Shown here in pieces: positions 45,521 to 55,859 of a stretch of 64,000 nucleotides of DNA. Under the pieces are notes generated by a model. The model did no database searches. It saw only the letters and a list, made by a program, of their open reading frames with translations, and was not told the origin of the DNA. A program made the translations under genes and the position numbers. Positions within the stretch are counted from its first letter, which is position 1; every line of letters begins with the position of its first letter. This DNA is from Amphiura filiformis. Taxonomy: Eukaryota; Echinodermata; Ophiuroidea; Amphilepidida; Amphiuridae. Location: positions 18,946,946 through 19,010,945 of the forward strand of contig NC_092647.1 in the NCBI RefSeq assembly GCF_039555335.1. The letters run 5' to 3'.

Positions 45521-47840
45521 TGGGGTTGGGGGTCCCTTGGCTACACCACTGTCAGGCGAGACAAAAATGAGATTCCAGAAATGTATGTAACAAGCCCATT
45601 GAAAGCATCAATAGATTTTATATTCAGAAGTACACTGATGGAGAAGATAATGCATATAGCTGGAAGGCGGGTTCTGACTGATTGATTGAAAGGTCATGAA
45701 ATAATAACACCACAATGAATGAGTTTTCATTTGATTGATTCATAATTCATAAGGTTAATAAAACAGATTGTGATTACACTGGGGTTACATGAAATTGAGA
45801 TCTGCTGTTTAAACTTGCATGAATTGGGTTTTAATGACCAACATAAAGTTACCCACTGAATTGTCTTATAGTGTAGAGACCCCAATCTTATGCAGTGGGA
45901 GCAAAAGTATGAACTTCACAATTAAAAATATTTATAAACTATTCTTAAACCACTTGAAGCTTTATACAGCCTCTGCTCTACACTGCCTGAAAAAGTATGT
46001 GAATTTGGCCTTATAAAGGCCCAAAACCGGCTTAAAAATGTGTAAATTTGGACAAATTTAGGCAAAGCCTGAAAATTCTCATGCCTGTGCAAGCATGAGA
46101 ATTTTCCTTTTCAAAAGGAATTCCTTGTCCCCCCAAATGTCTGCGCTTTATTTCTTTTAAACCTGTTTTGAGCATTTTACCATATTTTACACCTTTTTCA
46201 TTGCAATGTATTCTTATTTCTGGTAAGGGACACATGCTTGGTATAATTGAGTTGACATCAAGTCAATGTTTATCATCAAAGGCAAGGGACTAGCCTGTTG
46301 ATAGGGCCACTACTCTATTCAGTGGCTTTATTCAGGGGAGTTTTGAAAGCACATATCCTCAACAAAGCATGTGGGGAGTGAACAAAGCATGATGCTATCG
46401 CATACTGCCAGGCAAGGTACAATTGCCGATAAACTGCCTGGCAATGATGTTACATATCAACTCATCTACATTGTTTTCTTATGGACCGATTAACTTACAA
46501 TTTTAGGAATAATTGTTTGAACACTTGGAGCCAATATGTTCATCTTCTCCCCACATTTGTTGGGGGAGACAGGGGCGGGGTATGCGTAAGTTAAACATTG
46601 AGAATGAGACAGCACTATATGTAATTCTTATTTTCCAGTGACTCATAATAGCTTACACACATTACTAAGATGAACATGGAAATCAGCAGTGTCCGAATTA
46701 AGAAAATAAAAGGGGTTGTCCCACGGACAACCAGGTTGTAATTTCTGGTTGTCCACCAAAGTTTTTGGTTGTCCGTAAGCTGCCACAATCTGAAACAACT
46801 ACATGTGACCAATAAAGTGGAGTGAGTGTAGTCAATTTATGAACAATTACTCTTAAATATTTAACAATTCATCAGTTGTGTGAGGTTTGAGGAAAGTAAC
46901 ATGCCGAAAAAATGTCTTTTGGCTGTATATCTTTGGTTGTCCGCCGGACAACTAGAGCATTGTTTTCGGTTGTCCGGTGCATGTTTTGGTTGTCCCGGGC
47001 GAACGGACAACCAAAATTTCGAACACTGGAAATAAGAGTAGGTGTTCAAATACATTTTTCCATATAAACAAACAATATCAAACATAACACAGCAGGTGCC
47101 CTGTCTTTTTTCTGATCATGGTTACTTTGTTTTGTGTCATTTTTCAAACTCTGTGCAAATTGGGTTCAAAAAGGGTACATTTTTTTGCCAAAAATTTGCT
47201 TTGAGGCAACATTAGCTGCCGGAAAATATCCTATTTTTAGGGCATTTTTGATGGTACAATGTACATGTAGGGCGAGAAACTGTTTAGGGGATATTGTAAG
47301 CTTACAAAATAAGGACACTATATATCAAATTTGTTTATAATCAGGTAACTGCCTTTATTTCTACTGACAAAGACAACATACTGTAGTACATGTACATGAT
47401 TACTAACAATATATATTATTTAAAACTACATATAGCTGCAGCAGCTCCAAAATAAGGCAGCCAGGCTGATCTTTGCATGTGGGCGAGACAGGTGCTTGTC
47501 CGAATTTAAACTTTTTAGATGTAGTAAAGGCAAAGCTGCCAACCTTCAAAAATACTGTTCATCAGTACATTAAGGGATCTGGAATGAGCGTTTTGAGCAT
47601 TTCGACAGTATTTTTTGTGGGACATGAGAGCACATCAGACATATCGAATTGCATTCTGAATACGAAGAATGTCTTTCACATTTTTGATATCAGTCCTCGA
47701 AGTAAATTTTATAAATCTAATGATATATTCTTTAAAGTGTGTGTAGCTGGGAGGAAAAGCCGACGATCAATTGAGGCCAGGTAAGGTGGTCGCCTAGGGC
47801 GCCAAACGCAGTGGGGCATAAAGGGCAAAAAAGAAAAAAA
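45521..47840. repeat. Large direct duplication, copy 2
   Basis: Counterpart of 41637-44183, with the second GGTTGTCC cluster at about 46714-47015. It joins the 55-bp minisatellite shortly after its right end. Confidence 0.88.
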
Positions 47841-47925
47841 AAGGAATGGAGAAAAATAATTTGATATCATCAGAACATTTGTCATATACAGAATGCAATT
47901 CGATGTCTGATGTAACACTGGCTTG

Positions 47926-48455
47926 TGTGTTGTACTCTGATACCTGTATGATGATTTTCCAGCTGTAGGATAGTACACTCTGTGCTGTACTCTGATACCT
48001 GTATGATGATTTTCCAGCTGTAGGATAGTACAATCTGTGCTGTACTCTGATACCTGTATGATGATTTTCCAGCTGTAGGATAGTACACTCTGTGCTGTAC
48101 TCTGATACCTGTATGATGATTTTCCAGCTGTAGGATAGTCCACTCTGTGCTGTACTCTGATACCTGTATGATGATTTTCCAGCTGTAGGATAGTACACTC
48201 TGTGCTGTACTCTGATACCTGTATGATGATTTTCCAGCTGTAGGATAGTACACTCTGTGCTGTACTCTGATACCTGTATGATGATTTTCCAGCTGTAGGC
48301 TAGTACACTCTGTGCTGTACTCTGATACCTGTATGATGATTTTCCAGCTGTAGGATAGTACACTCTGTGCTGTACTCTGATACCTGTATGATGATTTTCC
48401 AGCTGTAGGATAGTACACTCTGTGCTATACTCTGATACCTGTATGATGATTTTCC
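47926..48455. repeat. 55-bp minisatellite, about 9.6 copies
   Basis: Unit TACTCTGATACCTGTATGAT continuing GATTTTCCAGCTGTAGGATA and GTACACTCTGTGCTG, nearly identical between copies. Because 55 is not a multiple of 3 and the unit lacks stops in all three minus-strand frames, three overlapping long open frames appear; I regard none as a gene. Confidence 0.93.
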
Positions 48456-49008
48456 AAGCTCGCTCCGCTCGCTGTTCGAGAGGCGTCCACGGTTTGAGAA
48501 CGGGCTAGTTCTAGTCTGATGTGCTCTCATGTCCCACAAAATTACTGTCCAAACGCTCATACCATTTAGCATTTCCACTGTAATTTTCATTATTTTGTGT
48601 ATGTACCCACTGAATTCAACAATACATATCATATTCAGATGTAACCTGATGGAGCAATGAGCAACTAGCGTATAAGTGCTGTGCACAACTGCGTGCATGC
48701 CATTCTATGTCAATGCACGATGTTATGGGTCTCATTGTTTTCGAGAATTATAGACCAAACAAACTTTAGGGGTGCAACTTCATGGATAATTTTATGTGCC
48801 CAGATCCTGGATGGGAGGGGGGAGGGTCACCCATATCACTCACTCCCATTGTGGCCTGTACACCATCTGTGAGAATCAACTTTTGAAAAGCACCCTAAAC
48901 AAGGATTTAATTATAACCCTAGGCTAAAACGATATACCCTAACAGGTAACTCACACCTGTTTTCACACCCTAAAGAGGTTTTTTATTCCTTGCATCCAAT
49001 TTCACACC

Positions 49009-49369
49009 TTAAGGGGGTACTACACCCCTGCCCAATTTTGTGCCTATTTTTGCATTTTTCTCAAAAATTATAGCGCGTTGGGGACAAGTAAGATATGTAT
49101 ATTATAGGGGCAAGGTCTACAACTGCTGCACAGGAAATTTTATTTCTGCACAGACAACAGTTGTGGAGTTACAGTCCAAAATGAGGGAAAACCAATATTT
49201 GATCAATAAATCAATATATACTTGCGTTGAGTTGCTGAATTTTCAGTACAGTAGATGTAGTCCTTGCCCCTATAATATGCATATCTTACTTGTCCCCAAC
49301 GCGCTATAATTTTTGAGAAAAATGCAAAAATAGGCATAAAATTGGCCAGGGGTGTAGTACTCCCTTAAA
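49009..49369. mobile_element. 361-bp MITE
   Basis: Inverted arms over 90 bp: TTAAGGGGGTACTACACCCCTG at the left; also GCGCGTTGGGGACAAGTAAG and TATTATAGGGGCAAGG repeated as complements on the right. Non-coding centre. Confidence 0.75.
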
Positions 49370-49782
49370 GGATTGCTGTGCAATTTCTTCTAGGGGATCA
49401 TCAATGCATAGTTTCCTGATCATGATTTCTTCTTTACATGCTTTTTGAATATCATTTCCAGGGATCATATCCACTTAACATACCCTTTCCGCGTAGCACA
49501 TTGCAATTTTGCTACCCTTTGCCGCCCCCAATTTTCATGTTTTTGACACCCTAAACACGATACACACATATCATGCCTAATTAAGATTACCACATACATG
49601 TACATTGTAGCATGTACAGGTTCAGAGGGTGTACAGGTTTTGCCTTTTGCAATACAGACAAAATCAAATATTATATACAAAATATTGAATGCTTAGGAGT
49701 ACAATGGTACAAATATTTTCATGAGGCCATACCCAGTTGAATTGAGCAGGTCATTTTTAGAGTATTTTGTGATCATAGCATC

Positions 49783-50105
49783 CTCTTTTTATGAAATTTT
49801 TCAGTAGATATCCACGAAAAAAGCTTGTTCCCAAAATTTCAGTTGATTCCGATTTTGCGTTTGCGAATTAAAATGCATGATTATGTGTATTACACTGCTC
49901 CATAGACAATGTGTTGTAATTTCGTTCTGGTACACCAGAACAAAATTCAAATTTCACGATATCTTTGCTAAACAAATTAATCTGCAAGAAATTGTACATA
50001 AACGTTATGTAGCCAAAGGATTCCAGTATTGGTATACAAATCTCAACTTTTTTTGAGAAAAGTGTGGGATGATGCTCTGCATCACGAAATGCCCTTTCAA
50101 ATGAA
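49783..50105. repeat. Dispersed repeat R2, copy 2
   Basis: See 35735-36060; the same order of landmarks with about one change per ten bases. Confidence 0.65.
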
Positions 50106-50607
50106 AATATTGTTTCCACCAAATGGTGAGAATAATCAATATTACTTTGCCTCTCCACATACTTTGGATATAACACTAAATTCAAATTGTATGTCATTTA
50201 TAAGACTTTTTAGATAACTTTACTTTTGACCTTCAAATAGGGCTTAAAAAAGTTGTTTGATTGACGCAACATAAAAACAATTCTAAGGGGAGGTAGTCAG
50301 GATTTTTTAAAAACTTTTAAAGCTGTAAATTGCATTTACAGGCCTTGGAACTTTTTTTCTTCCATCTTTTTAAAATTGAATTAATTGAATTATTCTTATT
50401 TATTTATTTTGTTTGCAAAAAAACTTTAAAAAACTAGGGTCGAGCCTAATTTTAGGGTCAGTCGGGTTACGCCAATCAAACAATTTTTATTTAGGCCTAA
50501 GTCCTCATATATTTATAATCAGGACAATACCGACCACATGGATGCAAGTAATTCATGCTAAATAGCAGACCACTAAAGCTGCAGTAATGCAACACTACTA
50601 TGCATAT

Positions 50608-52407
50608 TCATCTATGTTTGTTAACTCCATTCTCTGTGTGGGGTTTACAACTGCACTCCATTGGTATCATGCCAACTTTGTGTTTGTCAAATGTGAATTC
50701 ACCAATACTCTGGAGTGCTTCTTTAATTTTCATGTATGTACATTTATCAGTACTTTTTTTTACAGTCTCTGCAATCCTAATTGAAGGCCTGTCACTTTCA
50801 AAGTCACAAAGAACCTTCTTTATTTTGGGTGAGTCTGTGATTACTAGGTAACAGATATTGTCAACTTCTGCGAAGAATGACCATTGTTCCAACTGTCTGA
50901 CAGGTGAAATATGAACATCCCACCATTCATCTTTGGCTGGTTTATACAGTGCAACCTTTACAACTTCTATTCTTGACGTTTGTTCACCGTGACACATAAT
51001 TCCTTTGATCAACAGATATCCATTAACTATTACAACATGAACTGCCATAAAGCCGAGCTCATCTCTAACGATTTCCCACTTGTTACTGGAGAAACTATAT
51101 TTCTCCATTACGCTGTTCATTAATTGGGCATTTTCAGTTGAACCAATTGAATAAATAAATTCATCTAGCTGAATCAATTGATGCAAATGACGAATCTTAA
51201 GCATCGGTGGGAGCACATTCCATTCATTCTTCTCAGAATTGTACCGGAAGAAATTGTTTTCAGACAGACACTTGTAATGACTTTCTAGACGTTCTGGTGT
51301 TGTGCTAAACGATGCAAATTCCTTGCCTCCTCCGCCATACAAATGACCTGCATCAGAAACCAATAATCCAACACCATTTGTCAGATCATCTGATTCTTGA
51401 TATGTAAATTTGCTAGGAAAATCAGCAAATTTGGTGAGCTTGTAACATGCTGTTTCAGTTCTACATTCAATAGAAATACCTGACCCCAACTTATACCCAT
51501 CATGATTTATACCATGATTTACATGTAATACAGATGTGATTGTGTTTCTGGTTGCAAATAAGTCTGGGTGACTCTTTATCACTTGGGGTGAAGCGATATC
51601 CATGATATCACTTAACTTCACAACCATCTTCACCATGTCCTTGCACGCTGGAATGGCTAACAACTCATCATCATGGATCTGCAGGAGTCTGTCAACTGGC
51701 ACCAAACCAAGACGTATCTTCTTCAGGAGATCAACAGCATGGGCCTTGCGCTGCTCCCAATCATACTTCAGCCACATCACTGTTCCTTGCAGAATATGTT
51801 CCTCAGTCACGGTGTCTGTTTCTATTTCCTCATCACTTAAGATCTCCATCATGACACTTGCAGAAGAATTCTCCAGAAATACCTCTGATTTAACACACTT
51901 CAGAAAGTTCTGGACAACATGGCTTCTGTATATCTGTGCAACTTCTGAAAGACTGTTATGATTGCTTGCGATTGACCAGATCTCAAAACAGTCTTCCACT
52001 GGGAGCTTATCTTTGACATTTTTCAGGTACTCTGCACACAACTGTACAGCTGTGGTCAAAACCATGTAACAGGCCATTTTGATAATACCTGTGACTGTTG
52101 TTAATGAGAGAGTGAAGTGCCCTGTGTAGTAAAAGTCCAAGATTTGGACGAAGCTTTCTTCAGTTCCAGGAACAATTATTTCACTCATTGTACTCTCCTG
52201 AAACCCTGATGAGAACATTCCTTGGAAGTAATCACTTGCACAGCTTAGAACTGCTTTGTGAGCAGGAAATCCTTGATCTCCAACAATGATGGTGACATCA
52301 CAGAAGGCAGCCTGATGCCTTAACTGGTTAAGTCCTGATGAGAGATGAGACAAATGGGATGGGTCTCCCATTTGCTTTACACACTGGTCTTGAACTGATG
52401 TTGCCAT
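50608..52407 (-). CDS. BTB-BACK-kelch protein, gene 7 (599 aa)
   Basis: Intact member closest to SDHAF3. An upstream in-frame ATG at 52446 would add 13 residues, but the start at 52407 (MATSVQDQCVKQMGD) aligns with the MARMEQDQCVKQMGD start of all paralogues and is preferred. BTB (FCDVTIIVGDQGFPAHK, YYTGHFTLS) and BACK (EDCFEIWSIASNH, DEEIETDTVTEEH, MWLKYDWEQRK) are typical. The kelch half has HLYGGGG, FFRYNSEKNEWNVLPPML and EKYSFSSNKWEIV, and the C-terminus FDKHKVGMIPMECSC. It differs from genes 1-6 at residues 3-5. AATAAA at 50486-50491 (minus strand) is a possible polyadenylation signal. Confidence 0.92.
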   Translation of the reverse strand: MATSVQDQCVKQMGDPSHLSHLSSGLNQLRHQAAFCDVTIIVGDQGFPAHKAVLSCASDYFQGMFSSGFQESTMSEIIVPGTEESFVQILDFYYTGHFTLSLTTVTGIIKMACYMVLTTAVQLCAEYLKNVKDKLPVEDCFEIWSIASNHNSLSEVAQIYRSHVVQNFLKCVKSEVFLENSSASVMMEILSDEEIETDTVTEEHILQGTVMWLKYDWEQRKAHAVDLLKKIRLGLVPVDRLLQIHDDELLAIPACKDMVKMVVKLSDIMDIASPQVIKSHPDLFATRNTITSVLHVNHGINHDGYKLGSGISIECRTETACYKLTKFADFPSKFTYQESDDLTNGVGLLVSDAGHLYGGGGKEFASFSTTPERLESHYKCLSENNFFRYNSEKNEWNVLPPMLKIRHLHQLIQLDEFIYSIGSTENAQLMNSVMEKYSFSSNKWEIVRDELGFMAVHVVIVNGYLLIKGIMCHGEQTSRIEVVKVALYKPAKDEWWDVHISPVRQLEQWSFFAEVDNICYLVITDSPKIKKVLCDFESDRPSIRIAETVKKSTDKCTYMKIKEALQSIGEFTFDKHKVGMIPMECSCKPHTENGVNKHR

Positions 52408-52654
52408 CTTACCATCAACAAGAAGAACACAAGCAAAATGTTTCAAAGATTATATCAAATATGCAAGCAAAGATCAAATTTTCACAAGGAAACAAGTTCA
52501 CATTTCCAGAGCCAAGTTAAGCCATTGCTTTCAGTCTTTGACGGATTTGTCAAGCAAGGATTTTATGAGGCCTACGAGAGCAACTTGTTAACTTGTATAA
52601 ATAACACACACCTTATTAGCTAGTACACTTCTCTGTGCATATCATGTCTGTTGG

Positions 52655-52834
52655 TCAGGTGGCATATAAAAGCTTAGATGTCTCTTTCGCTAACTCATAG
52701 AGTTGGTCTAATTGTTCTTGTTTAAAACTGTCCAACACAGATTCCTCTAGATGTTGTCCAACATTGAATGGTTTCTGATCTGTAGCTGAGCTTAGCTGAT
52801 GGCAGTGCAGGATTGACTTGAGCACATCTGTATT
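52655..52834 (-). CDS. SDHAF3: SDHAF3 (ACN9) last coding exon
   Basis: SDHAF3 is a mitochondrial LYR-family factor that helps mature the iron-sulfur subunit SDHB of complex II. On the minus strand a strong acceptor (pyrimidine tract ending CCCTCTCAG) precedes AATACAGATGTG, and the exon reads open in phase 0 to a TGA: NTDVLKSILHCHQL..., then NVGQHLEESVLDSFKQEQLD and QLYELAKETSKLLYAT. This fits the C-terminal half of known SDHAF3, where a FGTFLPEEKLNDFRDEQIGQ-type stretch is followed by LQELMQEATK. It joins in phase with the exon(s) ending MVEWK at 54429 or 54558. It lies about 250 bp upstream of kelch gene 7 on the same strand. The assignment rests on remembered family sequence, not on a search. 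Confidence 0.78.
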   Translation of the reverse strand, partial: NTDVLKSILHCHQLSSATDQKPFNVGQHLEESVLDSFKQEQLDQLYELAKETSKLLYAT

Positions 52835-54428
52835 CTGAGAGGGATAAAATAAAAAGAAAAAATACTGAGCATATTCATCAGGACTGTTATTGAAAATAGA
52901 GACAAATTTCATAGATCTAGTTCAATTACAACAGCACTTACTGTCAGATTTCTTTCTCAACACTGATGTTGTTGTGGACGACCTTCTGTTTTCAACTCGC
53001 TGTTGCTCATCATTGACTGAGAGGCGGCTAAGATTTTAGGCAAAGAGACAGATAAATACAAATGGATCAAACAAGCAGTGAAAATCAGGCAGCAAGGCAC
53101 CACCCTGAACAGAGACCAGGGGCAATACAACCCAACTCACATGTTTGACGATCTTCTGTAGAAGAAACCAACTGGCAACCACGTTGCTGAGCAACAACAA
53201 GTTGTAAGCAGGTTGTCACAACAACATTAATAAAGAAATCTGACAGATTTTGAAACGTCCACAGTTGGTGCTGTTCTATAAAAAGAGAAAGTATTTTGAT
53301 AGTATACGTACTAATATTTACATTTTATCTACGATAAACATCAGCCAGGTCATTGATGTACCTGTATAAAATTGGATGACTTCATCTTTTATAGAAGTGG
53401 ACAAAAACGATTGAGACTAAGACGACTTTTGTAACTATTTGGAGGTCAAGATTTAAGTTAAAGCCCAAAATGCACAAGAAACATACAGGCTGTATCAAAA
53501 TGATTGATCTCCATGTTTTTTGGTGTTTTTGAAAAATCTGCCTGTTCCAAAAACACCACTGGATCTACCTGAAATGACCTGCAGACCACTAAACTTTTAA
53601 CTCTTTGTAACTCAAGTAACCATTCGTAAAGTTACGAATACCCAATACTAGACTAACTTTACGAAGAGTGCCTGTAGTAAATCCCTATTACGTACGGAGA
53701 GTACCGTTCGTAAGTAAGTTTAATGACATGGAACTTACTACTTGTCATAAGTTAGAGGCTTTTGAGACTTACAAAGTTTCGTAAAGTTTAGTGAAATGGA
53801 CCCCAGATCAAGGGTGAAAATAAGAGAGCTTGAACCAGGGGCCACTTTGGCAAAAAAAGTGGCCCCTGGTTCACCAAGATTTGGAAGAACCAGGGGCCAT
53901 TTATATAGATATTTAAATAAGCACTATTTACTTGTAATTTGATATTTTTGGTTCACTATCCAGGGGGCCAGTTTTGTGAGAAAGTGTCCCCTGGTCAACT
54001 AAAAATTGAGATGGAACCAGGGGCCATTTCTGAGTTTCTGGGGGACAAACTGCTCCCTTCTCCCACTTAATTTCACCCCTGACCCAGATGTAATTTTTTA
54101 ATATTTCATATTCAAAATGCTGTCAATTTCCTGTTGATCCAACATTTGGTGCGTTTGGAAGAATCAGACATTTCATACCAGATCCTATATCTGGAGCAAA
54201 AAAATATGTCTACCGCACTGCTACATGTAAATAGTTATGGATAAGACTATAGTCGACTTAGTCATGCAATTAAGGAAGTCATTTAAAGTCTTGAAGACAC
54301 CTTGGGCCTTGGTTCATGGTAGTTCAGTGTGGGCCTTAAGTCTTAATAAGAACGTAGAATTTCCACAAATCTTTGCATACTGAATAAAGAAAATTGTTTA
54401 TGAGTGTCATAAAAAGATCATTGCGTAC
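52835..54428 (-). other. SDHAF3 presumed intron, no other gene seen
   Basis: Sequence between the SDHAF3 exons. It holds a short repeated motif ACCAGGGGCCA in both orientations at 53834-54030 (one pair at 53834-53873 forms a hairpin) and AT-rich sequence. A motif near 53790-53805 (GTTTAGTGAAATGGACCCC) recurs inverted near 21408, marking a dispersed repeat. No ORF with recognisable content. Confidence 0.4.
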
Positions 54429-54511
54429 CTTCCATTCAACCATAAATTTTGCAGCTTCATACGTTGGGACGTCTTTGTGTCTTCTGAATTCCGCTTTCAC
54501 ATACTCGTCTC
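54429..54511 (-). CDS. SDHAF3: SDHAF3 penultimate exon, tandem copy a
   Basis: An 83-bp minus-strand segment bounded by TTGTAG|GAGACGAG and TGGAAG|GTACGC. With one base from a preceding exon it encodes GDEYVKAEFRRHKDVPTYEA and ends AAKFMVEWK, the diagnostic central block of SDHAF3 (G-D-x-Y-V-K-x-E-F-R-R-H-K). It ends in phase 0, matching the exon at 52834. It is a duplicate of the segment ending at 54558, offset by about 129 bp, and keeps only the last part of that exon. Whether it is spliced in, used alternatively or silent cannot be told. Confidence 0.65.
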
Positions 54512-54557
54512 CTACAACTTGTTAAAATGAGTACAAAAAAAAGATCATATTCCCTAC

Positions 54558-54695
54558 CTTCCATTCAACCATAAATTTTGCAGCTTCATACGCTGGGATG
54601 TCTTTGTGTCTTCTGAATTCGGCTTTCACACACTCATCTCCCTATGGCTTGTAAACGGCAAAGATCTGTGTAGTACCAGGATCCTCATATAGGCT
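54558..54695 (-). pseudogene. SDHAF3: SDHAF3 upstream exon, copy b, with two frame breaks
   Basis: Minus strand, recognisable from an LY(R)-like motif at about 54695-54687 (SLY), then RILVLHRSLP in a second frame, then LQAIGDECVKAEFRRHKDIP and AYEAAKFMVEWK ending at donor TGGAAG|GTAGGG (54558). The order LY-R-x-L-x-L-H-R-x-LP, then GDE-VKAEFRRHK, is that of SDHAF3. The frame changes near 54686 and again between 54642 and 54655 by single bases. No start Met was found upstream, so a first exon or the start is missing, or the copy is broken. If the indels are sequencing errors this would be a normal SDHAF3 exon. Confidence 0.65.
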
Positions 54696-55859
54696 CTTCC
54701 TCTTACACAGACTCCAAACAGCTGATGAGTTACTGGAAATGTAATCCTGTGAGTGATTGTGTAAGAGATGACAAACAATCAGTTGACATCATACTTGCAT
54801 GTTGTGTTCAACAGCAAACTTGAAGTTGGACCTCTTACATGTAAGAGGAGAGTAAGACTTACTCTACTTGTAGGGGTAGAGGATGTGGTAAACAATGGAA
54901 ATGTAAGGATTACCTCATCATGTTTTTAGAGATTACAAAATTGCAATTGTTTTTTTTTTTCATTTGAATAAAAACAAATTCAAATATTTTCCTGACGTGT
55001 ACCATCTCCGCCAATTTCCTTTTTAATCCCCCTTTTTTTTAATTTCCCTTTTTTTAATTTCCCTTTTTTTAATTTCCCCTTTTTTTTTAATTCCTTTTTT
55101 TAATTTCCCCTTTTTTTTTAATTTCCCGGTTTTTTTAATTTCCCCTTTTTTTTTAATTTCCGCTTTTTTTAATTTCCCTTTTTTAATTTCCTTTTTTTTA
55201 ATTTCCCTTTTTTTTTAATTCCCTTTTTTTAATTTCCTTTTTTTTAATTTCCCTTTTTTTAATTTCCCTTTTTTTTTAATTTCCCTTTTTTAATTTCCCC
55301 TTTTTTTAATCCCCTTTTATTTTCTCACAAAGCAGAATCTTTGCCGAGGCACATACTCAGTACTCAGTGGTTGTCCAAGAATTTGCTCGCTTCCCGCTGC
55401 GTACTATGCTGGTCTTTACGCACTGTAGTCTTTTACGTGTGACAGACCATGGATATAGTATATGGAGAGACCCACTGTGTAGATGTCAGTGGTCAGACCA
55501 TGTGTGTGTATCCACTGATATAGCCTGTGCCGGAGCCTGTGTGCTAGGGCCGTGACTTATTTCAAGTCACGGAAAACCGTAAGAATACTGGTATATAAAT
55601 CGCAGTAGTTTTATCCCGGCCCGTGGGGGGGGGGGGAGTGTAATTTTCCCAAGGCGTGCCAAAAAATGGCTTGCTTCCCTTCTCGGCCCTGCCAAAAAAA
55701 ATCTTCGCCTCCCCCCTCCTTTGCACATGCCAAATGTTTTAAAATTGCCATCAAAATTGCCATGTAAAGGGACGGCATATTCGTACTATTTAATAGAGCT
55801 ATTTAATAGAGCTATTTTATGACTATTAGGCCTATGTGACTATTTTTGCATTTTTCTCA

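Noticed and set aside
47709-48698. Several overlapping minus-strand open frames of 130-190 codons
   Set aside because: They are different frames of the same 55-bp minisatellite.
52408-52446. Longer start for kelch gene 7 (13 extra residues)
   Set aside because: The extra codons have no counterpart in paralogues, where the upstream sequence is non-coding; the start at 52407 aligns with all others.
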